From Mactra quadrangularis (taxonomy: Eukaryota; Mollusca; Bivalvia; Venerida; Mactridae): a stretch of 64,000 bases of DNA. Positions within the stretch are counted from its first letter, which is position 1; each line of letters opens with the position of its first letter. Shown here piece by piece: positions 22,046-31,482 of the stretch. Location of the stretch: contig CM046298.1 in NCBI GenBank assembly GCA_025267735.1, forward strand, positions 29,581,866 to 29,645,865. The letters are read 5' to 3'. Position numbers and translations under genes: made by a program. The notes under the pieces were generated by a model, which did not search any database, was not told where the DNA came from, and saw only the letters and a program-made list of their open reading frames with translations.

Positions 22046-23767
22046 ATTTTTGTAATATAACTTTGTCTTTATTATATTATTTTCGTATTGGACAGTTGGG
22101 TACATGTGCACTAAACGATGCTAGCCTGGTTTCCGATTTGAATCTTTAACGATCAAATGATGATGATTATTTCAAAAAATACGAAAGATATATAATAAAA
22201 AAGTTATTATACATTTCACTATACAATACGGTATATTTGGACTCGAACACAGCTTTCCGTGCTATTATTATGTACTCATCCAAATATATTTCCGTAATGT
22301 ACTGTAAAATGTATACAGGTATAATCACCTATAATTATGTTACATACTAGCCTATCATAGATTCCAGTTTAAAACCTGATATGATAAAATACATTCAAAC
22401 AATTAATTATAATAAATGTATAAGTTTTCATAGAAACTGATCAAATTTTAATAAAAGCGCTGAGTGTTGAAGATAAGCGCATTCAATTTTGGAGTCAAGC
22501 CACAGTTATCTTCATTATGCCCTGGTCACACTTTCACGGAAAGGACCACGGAAGAGCTACGGACTGATCGCCACGGATCGCTACGGAAAGCCCAATTCCG
22601 TAGGCCGCAACGGTTCCAATACGGTTGCGCTACGATGTAAGTACAGAGTCTGACGGAAGTCCTGTAAAAATGCAGGTAAACTTCCCGGAAGAACTACGGA
22701 TCGCTACGGTTCGCCACGGAATGATACGGATCAGAACGGTTTTGCTACGGATGCGCTACGGTTCGCGACGGCATAGGCACGAACTGGTACGGTCGACTAC
22801 GGAAAAGAACGGTCTGCAACGGAGAAGAATGGTCCACTGCGGAGTTGTACGGAGCGTCACGTATCAATAGAAATTCCTCGCTCTGCCTCTTGATTTATCA
22901 CTTTCATTTTTTGTAATATAACTTTGTCTTTATTATATTATTTTCGTATTGGACAGTTGGGTACATGTGCACTAAACGATGCTAGCCTGGTTTCCGATTT
23001 GAATCTTTAACGATCAAATGATGATGATTATTTCAAAAAATACGAAAGATATATAATAAAAAAGTTATTATACATTTCACTATACAATACGGTATATTTG
23101 GACTCGAACACAGCTTTCCGTGCTATTATTATGTACTCATCCAAATATATTTCCGTAATGTACTGTAAAATGTATACAGGTATAATCACCTATAATTATG
23201 TTACATACTAGCCTATCATAGATTCCAGTTTAAAACCTGATATGATAAAATACATTCAAACAATTAATTATAATAAATGTATAAGTTTTCATAGAAACTG
23301 ATCAAATTTTAATAAAAGCGCTGAGTGTTGAAGATAAGCGCATTCAATTTTGGAGTCAAGCCACAGTTATCTTCATTATGCCCTGGTCACACTTTCACGG
23401 AAATGACCACGGAAGAGCTACGGACTGATCGCCACGGATCGCTACGGAAAGCCCAATTCCGTAGGCCGCAACGGTTCCAATACGGTTGCGCTACGATGTA
23501 AGTACAGAGTCTGACGGAAGTCCTGTAAAAATGCAGGTAAACTTCCCGGAAGAACTACGGATCGCCACGGTTCGCCACGGAATGATACGGATCAGAACGG
23601 TTTTGCTACGGATGCGCTACGGTTCGCGACGGCATAGGCACGAACTGGTACGGTCGACTACGGAAAAGAACGGTCTGCAACGGAGAAGAATGGTCCACTG
23701 CGGAGTTGTACGGAGCGTCACGTATCAATAGAAATTCCTCGCTCTGCCTCTTGATTTATCACTTTCA
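22046..23767 (+). repeat. 861-bp tandem duplication including the Harbinger left end
   Basis: 22046-22906 and 22907-23767 are near-identical direct repeats (period 861). They differ at only a few bases, for example AAAGGACC against AAATGACC at about 22542/23403. Each unit holds about 470 bp of AT-rich host flank, the TTA target triplet, the TGCCCTGGTCACA terminus and about 390 bp of subterminal ACGG-rich DNA. The two identical 81-codon frames inside are products of the repeat. High identity means the duplication is recent relative to the decay of the element. Confidence 0.9.
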
Positions 23768-23949
23768 AAATGCCACCAAAGAAGAAAGGGTCACGGCGAG
23801 CTATTAGTATACCCCCACCGGAGAAGGAGCCCCCAAATGAAGCCACAAATACTGCCACTGAAAGGGACGGTGTAAAGAGAGGCGAAAAGCGCCAGCCGCC
23901 GCTAGTGCTAACCCTGGAACAACAGGACAAAGTTATCGAATGGTATCAG

Positions 23950-24288
23950 GTACATTAAGTATAACTTGTTGATAGTGTTTCTTTGTTCTAAAATTAGGTC
24001 TATTTTTTCTTATTATTCGATCAGTCTAAATTGTTTGGGCGGGTTTTTGCATACTATTAGTATTAGGTAATACGCCAGCGGTACATATTGTCTGATGTAT
24101 TAAAAAATATATTAATGGTTGTGAGATGACTGTACTATTGAAAACGGCGTATAATACAAACTTCAACTAACTACATAGATTTTGGCCAGGTACCTTTCCT
24201 AATGATATTAAGTGACTGAACTAGTAAATGACATTTTCGAATCTTATATGTATAAACAGCGAACATAAAAATATTCTACATATTTAAG
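23950..24288 (+). other. Intron 1 of the MADF gene
   Basis: Bounded by CAG|GTACAT and TATTTAAG|GC. AT-rich, no nested element noticed. Confidence 0.6.
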
Positions 24289-24490
24289 GCGAATGAGCTT
24301 CTTTACGACAAGGGCCATGTCGAGTACAAGCTGACGAACAAGAAGAATTCGATGTGGAAAGTCAAGGCCGAGGAACTTGGTGTATGTGACGGTGAGTAAA
24401 TCATTAAAATATTTGTACAGGTTTAGTTCCAATACGATTTTAAATTTATTTTGAAGAAGTTTTAAATACACATGAATAAAATATCGTGAA

Positions 24491-24660
24491 TGCTGGCGTC
24501 ACACTGTCCCGGTATTGACACAAAATGGTCACAGGAAATTGAAAACTCTTATAACACGAGAAATCGGTGGCGATATGAGTCAAAAACTAGTTAACTGCCG
24601 AAGAAACTACGATCCTACAGAAGGGCACGCGATGCAAAACGGGACAGTGTGACGCCTGCA
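24491..24660. mobile_element. 170-bp MITE in intron 2 of the MADF gene
   Basis: TGCTGGCGTCACACTGTCCC and the reverse complement of the right end (TGCAGGCGTCACACTGTCCC) match at 19 of 20 positions. No coding capacity. The target duplication is unclear. Confidence 0.7.
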
Positions 24661-25190
24661 TAAAAAGGTACTGTACTTATGTTATTCGTGTCAGCATTTA
24701 ATTTTTATTTGCTCTTTAATATATTTCAGGTCCACGGTTATAGTCCTGGGTAGATGGCGTTCGGACCCAATATGGAAAGCTCACCAATCCTCCATCAGGA
24801 TCAGGAGGGCGTGTGTCTGACAGGGACAACTGGATTCTTGGAAAGTTAGCATTCCTTGCAAAACATATATACAGAATACCAAGTCGTGGTGTAGTCAATG
24901 TAAGTGTTAATGCCAAACGTTCTAAACAGACAAATATATAAAAACACAATTCGATGAAAAATCATCAGTTCAGTATCAGTTCTCCCCATAGCCGCTAAAT
25001 ACAATAGAATGTATATCAACTTCATTTTAACTAGTCTCTGTATCACTCTTTTATGACGTTTTGGCAATAGGGCTTTTATCAAATCATAAGTACAATTTTA
25101 TCAATTACATTATGGCGTCCATTTTTTCAACACAATGCAATAAGATGGACGGAACTGACGTGACGTCATTTTAACTGTTCATTTGTACTT

Positions 25191-25538
25191 TTAAAGCGAC
25201 ATTCCCGAATATTCGATAAAAAAGCATTTCTAAAAAATGTTTTTAAGTGTTCCTAAATACCGAAGTAAAACTAATACAAAATGTTTTCAAGCTAGATCTA
25301 CTACAGTGTTTGCGTAAACGAAACATAAAGTTGCAAAACACACTCATATCACCACGTTAGCTAAAGCAGTAGACGTTTTGAGTTCGTTTTTGTGTCATTA
25401 GGTTACGTTTGCGCAAAACCTGTGGTAAATCAATCTTTAAAAACGCGTTTGTTTGGTTTACTTTGGCATTTGGGAATACATTAAAGTATTTTTAAAAGAT
25501 CGAACTTTTTGATCAAATATACGGGTGTGTCGCTTTAA
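25191..25538. mobile_element. MITE in intron 3 of the MADF gene (TTAAAGCGACA ends)
   Basis: TTAAAGCGACATTCCCGAAT and the reverse complement of the right end (TTAAAGCGACACACCCGTAT) are inverted partners, extending through a shared ATATT. The outer TTAA could be the target site or part of the terminus. Confidence 0.65.
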
Positions 25539-25855
25539 AATATTTTCATTTTCCAAGTATAAATAACGATGCTATCACGTATGTATATTCTCAAAAACTA
25601 ATATAACGAGTATTACTTTAGACAATGTAAGTATTATTATGTTCCCGTATTAGCCATGGGCTTTACATAATTCATGACCAATGAACCAGCTTATAAAAGC
25701 GAACTGGATGCATTTGTTGCAGAACTCATTATTAATGTTTGGTGTCATTGTTGCAAAAGCCCCTTAAAATCCTTTATCATACTCACATAGAATTATCTGT
25801 CGAAATAGCTCTTACTATAAGATAGCCCTCTAAATAGCTTGAAGAAATACATGTA

Positions 25856-26359
25856 CAGTCAAACCTGTCAAAAACAGACCCCGTCAGACTGCGCCGATCG
25901 TTCGGTTTTTGGAGGTGTTCGGTTTTGCCGGTTTTGAGTTTAAAGGAATTCCGAATATTGTTTTCAGACCTAAAAGGACCAGCACATGCCAACTATCATA
26001 TGTCAATTTGCACCAATTGCTTGCAAACAATGTTTATACAATGTCCCTTCTTTTATTGTATTGAGACGCTGACAGTTTATGACACCTCTTTATCTGAGTA
26101 AAATAAACACCCTGACCATCAATGACACGTTGAGAAAGTTTTCAATTACACCGGTCTGAGGCAGTTCGGTTTTTACAGGTCATTTTATAGAAAAAAAAAA
26201 CTTGGACATAGAAACCGTTCGGTATTCGGTTTTCACAGGTTACGGTATTCTCAGGTTTTAAAACACAAAGAATAAGAGGGAAAAATCGGGACTACGGAAA
26301 TCTTTCGGTTTCGAGAGGTGTTCGGTTTTATCAGGGTTCGGTTTGGACAGGTTTGACTG
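25856..26359. mobile_element. pogo/Tigger-type MITE in intron 3 of the MADF gene
   Basis: The ends CAGTCAAACCTGTC are exact inverted repeats, with TA on both sides (25854-25855 and 26360-26361). The interior repeats TTCGGTTTT..GGTGTTCGGTTTT-type motifs near both ends. The termini resemble those of the Tigger relic at 5588, so it could have been mobilised by such a transposase (inference). Confidence 0.8.
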
Positions 26360-27282
26360 TATACATTATAGTTTACGAGCACTTGTATACATGTATTTTA
26401 AAATATTTTCAGCTCAAAGCCAAGATTCTTGAGAAACATCCAGAGCGGATATCGGAGTCCGATGAAAGTGGTGAGGATCAGGAAAATACCAGTAGCGAGC
26501 AGCCTAGAGAAGAGGAAACTCGGCCAATATCCCCTGCTATGTCCACTGCAAGTGGAGTCTCGGAACAAGACCCGTCTACCTCCAGTGCTGGTATGGCTGT
26601 TAAGCGGAAGAAGAAGAAGTCGAGCAAGGAGGACTCTTCAGCCTTGCTTCAACGCTTGCAAGACCGTATTCAGAAGTCAAGTCAGCTACAAGAAAAGCTG
26701 ATAGAACAGATGTCGGTGCCAACAACCCCAAAGGAAGCCGAGCGGCGCCAGTGGGCACAATGGTTCGGTACTGCTATAGTGGATATTGACGAATCCCTGT
26801 GGACAGAATTCCAAACGGAATCGCTTCAGCTGGTAAACTCCTTTATGACCCGTTCTAAACGTATCCAACAAGGTAATGTACAGACATCTTTGATGCAGTC
26901 ATCCACACAGCAAGCTGACCAACAACGTACTGATTACGACACTGCGAGGGGGCTCCAGACGATGAACTACTCGTCGAATCCAGGAGGTTATATGCCGATA
27001 TGGCAACAGATATATCAGCCTCCTCCGCGCCCAGTGTATCCTACTCCACCTCCTTACGTGGGACGACCACATTCAGCACCATTGTCAACAACAGCAACAG
27101 CTGGGGCTCATACTGCAACCATTATGGACACTGTTTGTCCTGCATATGGTGATGTCCAGGCGACACCTACCACGTGTACCAGTGGCCAGACGGATTCTCT
27201 CAGCGAACTTATGAACTACTCTGGTATTCCCTGCGCCGCCGTTGACGAATCCTGTGAAAGTGATATCGTTGATATTGCTTAA

Positions 27283-28015
27283 ACACTTACCTACATACTG
27301 GAAATATTTTGGAACAGTTATCATTTGATGTTATTATTGAGAATTGACATTGTCATTCGGTTTACATAGTTTTTGTAAAGAAATTATTTGTAAAACCTGA
27401 TCGCTGTTATGTATAAAGACAGTTTTTTAGTAATTACTGTTAATTAACCCCGTGTTGTTAATTACATTGTGTTATTCGCTTATCGTACTTATTTTTGGAC
27501 ACATAATCGTTGATAATTAAAACATAATCATTTTCATATTACTTTCGTAATTAGTGTTCATTAAACGATGGAAGACTATAAACATTGGCACTTAAGAACA
27601 TGTATGTTACTGAAAAAGCTATAATCATGCTCATTTGCATTTGTTCAAATATTATGTGATTGACCTTTCAATTGACCTCCGTAGCTTTATTATATATGTA
27701 TGTGGGTAATCGTCAGTAAATTTGTTGTTTTGAAGCGATGGTTTCTGTTAAATAAAAAGGATTGAATAAAAAGAAAGTATAACATAATTATGCACAGTAA
27801 ATGGAATTATATTCTCAAGTGTTTGGGGAACAGTATTACAAAACTTAGTTTATGACAAAATACAGATGTTCTACATCAATTTATTACAAACAGACGGACG
27901 GTTACCAGATAGTTTCACGTTAGAAAAGAAGCGTACACAATTTCAATGGTTCTTTACATGTTACCATCAACCCATACAGTGTTGTTTCTCTGACGAAGCA
28001 ACAAAAGTCCCATTG
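27283..28015 (+). other. 3' region of the MADF gene
   Basis: AT-rich trailer. An AATAAAAAGGATTGAATAAA cluster near 27752 gives candidate polyadenylation signals. No further coding. Confidence 0.45.
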
Positions 28016-28019
28016 TACT

Positions 28020-28410
28020 AAAGTAGTTTATATCATACTATCTTGCCATGCAACTGATCCGACAGGAGAGTTAACGTAGTGTTTCAAGTACAGTCTCTGT
28101 TGTTTTGCGTTGAAGGTGTAAACATTCCCACCCCTTGGAATCATCAAACCATCCATGCGTAAACCCTCCCTCAGGCTCCAGGAATGACTTGGTGGGCGCC
28201 ATCCTCTTGATCAATTTGCACGTTCTGATCGCCAGGATACCTAGACCTCATGATGTTGTGTATAGGCACACGCAAGCAAGAACCATCGTGTGTATGGTGT
28301 CTGGCTTTTGGGACATGGCGGACAGTAAACATCTGAAGCGGTTGCCGAGTATGCCAAAGGCTTTTTCCACCACTCTCCTAGCTCTTGACAGGCGGTAGTT
28401 AAATATGCGC
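28020..28410 (-). pseudogene. Harbinger DDE transposase C-terminal remnant
   Basis: The minus-strand frame reads RIFNYRLSRARRVVEKAFGI, then LGNRFRCLL; PIF/Harbinger transposases have a conserved F-N-R-L-S-R-A-R-..-V-E-..-F-G-I-L block near the third catalytic Glu. The frame then shifts: VLACVC runs into a stop, but the +1/+2 frame resumes as LHNIMRSRYPGDQN and continues through IPRGGNVYTFNAKQQRLYLK. The break (about 28255-28265) is a 2-bp TA insertion in CTATACACAAC. Nothing of the first two catalytic blocks is present; the remnant starts right beside the right-end subterminal repeats, indicating a deletion. Confidence 0.85.
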
Positions 28411-28841
28411 GGAACAATACGGTCTAATACGGACTAGTACGGATACGCTACGGTTGATTTTTCCGTGACAAATTTTTGTGCATGCTCAAAAATTGTCAAG
28501 GATCAATACGGATAGCTACGAATACCAACGGATTATTACGGTCGACTAAGGTTCCGTTACGGAGAGCTGCGGATCAGTACGGATATCCACGGAGCGACTC
28601 CGTAGCTCTTCCGTGGTCCTTTCCGTGAAAATGTGACCAGGGCATTACTGAAATTCAAAATAAAACTGAAGTTCAATTAAACATTGGTTACAATGCATTT
28701 TGAACAGCAAGTTGTACGATTCTAATCCAAATTATACAGTATTGCAACATTGTGCTGTAACGTTATCTGAATTGCTTGGTTCTAGAAAAACAAGAATAAT
28801 ACCCAATCATCATCTTCTTTGTCAAATCTGAGCAAAAATAA

Positions 28842-29096
28842 CAGGGGCGGATCCAGGATTTTTAGGGGGGTCCGAACTTTTCTGGGGGGGGTCCGAACTA
28901 ATACATTTTACAGAAAAAAATGCAACATATTAATAATAATAACTACATAACCATAAAATCTATGTTAAGCACCGAGAAAAATTGCTTCAAGCTTCTTAAA
29001 AATGACTTACAGTCAAGAAATACACCAATGAACAGGTACATTTTCCAAATTCTAGGGGGTCCGGACCCAGTGACCTACCCGCTGGATCCGCCCATG
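28842..29096. mobile_element. GGATCCGCC-family MITE (hAT-like), best copy
   Basis: The ends CAGGGGCGGATCCAGGATTT and the reverse complement of the right end (CATGGGCGGATCCAGCGGGT) are inverted. GGGGGTCCGAAC lies near the left end and GGGTCCGGACCC near the right. AATAAC flanks both sides, suggesting an imperfect 6-8-bp duplication. Homologous to 13840-14106. No transposase. Confidence 0.65.
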
Positions 29097-29234
29097 AATA
29101 ACTTGGAACATTTGGAAGATAGGAGTCTGATACTATAAGTATATTGATTGGTGTTTCATATAAAGGGAGTTTAGGTAAAATGTCTTACTCATGTACTGTT
29201 TACTGTGGAAAGGGGGTTTATAACACATCTGAGC

Positions 29235-29440
29235 CAATCTGATTAAAACCCGATCTAAAATTTTGCACTCGCATACTCGCTAATTTAGATCTGGCCTTTT
29301 CCGAACGAAGGTCACGTTCAGGTGACCTTTTCTCATCATAATATTCATGACGAAATTGTTACGATACGTAACTTGTTTACATTGTCTACGTCACGCAATT
29401 TGAAATGAGCCACCCAATCGCAGACTGTGAATAATACCGG
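29235..29440 (-). repeat. Dispersed repeat, inverted homolog of 3740-3900
   Basis: On the minus strand: TCTGCGATTGGG, GGCTCATTTCAAA, AAAGGTCACCTGAACGTGAC, GAAAAGGCCAGATCTAAATT and TTTTAGATCGGGTTTTAATC, matching 3740-3900 in order. Confidence 0.65.
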
Positions 29441-29591
29441 TGTTAAATTTGCATGCAAACCTTGGTCTAAAAATAGAAATTACGAAATCAAAATGAGATT
29501 AATTGTACATTTGTATTTTCGTCTAGATGAAAGCTACGCATTGATTGGTCTACACAAAGTTCATCTCGACATGACCTTGCATTGACTAAGT

Positions 29592-29630
29592 AGAGATCCA
29601 GTACGACAACGCGAGGAGAACTGGATCTCT
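29592..29630. repeat. Perfect 11-bp hairpin
   Basis: AGAGATCCAGT (29592-29602) and ACTGGATCTCT (29620-29630) are exact inverted partners around a 17-nt loop. Confidence 0.6.
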
Positions 29631-29864
29631 GTTTACGGAGATTGCATCTGAGCAAGCTTATATTATAAGGGGAGTGATACTTCTTCTTCTTAATACAGTT
29701 CTTTCAGTTTACAGTTCCTTCACTATTGAAGATTTTGTGCCGGCGCCTAATTTAGCAATCAAAGGAGTATATTACAAACAGAGATATAACTCTAGGTGGT
29801 ATTAAAAGAACATATAATTATTATATACAAGTGCATTTTTAATCTATTTTACAAAGTAAATGTT

Positions 29865-30180
29865 ATCTACTGCTGAAAAATGCGGACAAGGACAGACACA
29901 GGGGTCGTAGCTTTAAGGCGTTCACTGTGACTGCCTCATGGGCACTCAATGGCAGGAGGTTCCATTGTGCAACAGTTCCTGGGTAAAAAGAGTACTTGTA
30001 TGAGTCTTTAACGGTATAAATGAGTTTGTATGTATAGGGATTGTTAGATCTTGTTCTCTGGTCAGCTTGTATAAGTAAGATCGGAGATACTTTACAACGC
30101 TTGCACACACCCAGTGAATCTTAACATACTGGTATGGCTCTATACAAGTTCAGCAATATTTCTGTTTTAATAATAATAAC
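29865..30180 (-). mobile_element. LINE reverse-transcriptase C-terminal fragment
   Basis: The minus-strand frame has RTRSNNPYTYKLIYTVKDSY then KYSFYPGTVAQWNLLP. This is the post-RT motif of many non-LTR retrotransposons (Y-K-Y-S-F-x-P-x-T-x-x-x-W-N-x-L-P). It breaks into another frame upstream (SHTSMLRFTGCVQAL) and is truncated. Confidence 0.75.
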
Positions 30181-30199
30181 ATCATGGAAGATGATTCTT

Positions 30200-30885
30200 T
30201 GTTAACAATGACTGTACAGTCGGTCTAGTTGTTTAATTGGTTGGATCTGTAGGTTCCGGTACAACTCAACCCGTGGACAACTCAATCCGACGTATGGGAA
30301 CTCAGTCCGCATGTAGAGACAACTCAATCAGGGATTTATTCACTTCATATCAAATATAATAGAGTAAAATACAATTGCTGTTTGGTTTATGGAGGTTTTT
30401 TTTCTCTACACTTTTTACACACAATGACGGACTGTACTCAAAAGAGACACAAGTATCAATGGATAAATTTTGTTAAATGAATTAGCGACGAATACAGATT
30501 AATTTATATTTGACTTATTAAACCAACAATGGTTCCAAAAACATTTACAGACAACAATAGAAAAGATTTTGTCTACGAGATTTTGCAAATACATGTATTG
30601 AAAACCAGATGTTAACACTTTAAATACATTTTTAATTACAGATTTTACAAGGTCGAACATGGTCTTAAAACTATTTAGATATACTTCGTGGTAAACATGT
30701 ATCAATGATTTTTTGTGCGAAATTTATTTCCGAAGTGACTTTTAGGAGAATTTACATTTTTTTGAAACTGAGAAAATCCCACATGAGGATTCAAGTATCG
30801 ACTTATAAAATAATACTCCCTGATTTTTTTTGCAGTGTTTAAACACCGTAGCAACACATTGTATAGGTCATATAATGGCGGTCAG
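30200..30885. other. Intergenic DNA, no gene seen
   Basis: AT-rich. Short CAACTCAACCCG/CAACTCAATC reiterations near 30265-30330 resemble the GACAACTCAACCCG text near 545 but form no clear element. Confidence 0.4.
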
Positions 30886-30889
30886 TTAA

Positions 30890-31115
30890 CCTACTCACTC
30901 CTCATAGAAAGGCTGAAACTCTGAATTTAGCTTGATAACAACTACTGAGCGCATACTTTCGTCAGTGACTGACAACTGCCCTACATAATTAAAAAATCAT
31001 TGGTAGGAGGGATAATGGGAGTGGAAATAATTCATGACCAAGCACCAAGAAAGTATGCCCTGCCCGGTAATCGAACCCACAAACCCTCAATCAGTAGACT
31101 AAGGTGCTACTAAAA
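30890..31115 (-). repeat. SINE family II copy
   Basis: Minus strand: B-box-like GGGTTCGATTACCGGG, AAGTATGCC, AATTATTTCCACTCCCAT, CTACCAATGATT, TGTAGGGCAGTTGTCAGTCA, CGAAAGTATGCGCTCAGTAG. Confidence 0.7.
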
Positions 31116-31482
31116 AAAGAATAAAACAATCTCGGACTACAACCATTGACAAAAGAGCACGTCGTGAATAAAATACAGGTATATTTTTATCATTAAAAAA
31201 GTATAAAATTATATCATTATCAATATAAATATGATTTTTTTATAAATTATTTGAACCTGTGCGTAGTTAAAAAAATGGCGTAAATAAAACCTATAGTGGG
31301 GATATCTGTTCATTCTTTGTATAAAGTTATGAGCCACCACCTGATGAGACTCAATGAGGAGTCGAAATTGGTTTAATTTTCGTTAATTCACTAATTATCA
31401 CAACATTCTTCACAGACTGATTCTTGAGTGAAGTGCATAAAAAGCATGATCTTGACTAACTGTACACATTATATCATTTTAA

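Larger units (their letters stand above)
23770..27282 (+). pseudogene. Harbinger MADF (Myb/SANT-like) DNA-binding gene with one nonsense codon
   Basis: Four exons join in frame: 23770-23949 (donor CAG|GTACAT), 24289-24391 (TTTAAG|GC; G|GTGAGT), 24730-24899 (TTTCAG|GT; AAT|GTAAGT) and 26413-27282 (TTTTCAG|CT to TAA), about 440 codons. Residues 1-45 are basic and proline-rich. A MADF-like domain follows (about 48-150: ELLYDKGHVEYKL, NSMWKVKAEEL, SWVDGVRTQYGKL, RDNWILGKLAFLAKHIYRIP). The tail holds an acidic Ser-rich stretch, a KRKKKK basic patch, a predicted helix LQRLQDRIQKSSQLQEKL, a BESS-like segment RRQWAQWFGTAIVDIDESLW, and a Pro/Gln/Tyr-rich end. In Harbingers this partner binds the element ends and brings the transposase to them (family knowledge). 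The in-frame TAG at 24741-24743 sits where relatives have a residue just before S-W, probably a CAG-to-TAG change, so this copy is likely non-functional unless the stop is read through. Confidence 0.8.
23379..28644 (+). mobile_element. PIF/Harbinger transposon (decayed, two-gene)
   Basis: The left terminus TGCCCTGGTCACACTTTCAC and the reverse complement of the right terminus (TGCCCTGGTCACATTTTCAC) match almost perfectly for about 45 bp, through GGAAGAGCTACGGA. Exact TTA duplications flank it (23376-23378 and 28645-28647), the PIF/Harbinger target. Inside both ends are dense CTACGG/GTACGG/CCACGG repeats. Cargo: a plus-strand MADF-like gene (23770-27282) and a minus-strand remnant of a DDE transposase (about 28020-28410). 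This convergent pair of DNA-binding protein and transposase is the known Harbinger organisation. Length is about 5.3 kb, enlarged by nested MITEs. A second left end starts at 22518 through the tandem duplication. Confidence 0.9.

Noticed and set aside
22625..23731. Two identical 81-codon plus frames
   Set aside because: They translate the duplicated Harbinger subterminal ACGG repeats and have no relation to a protein family.
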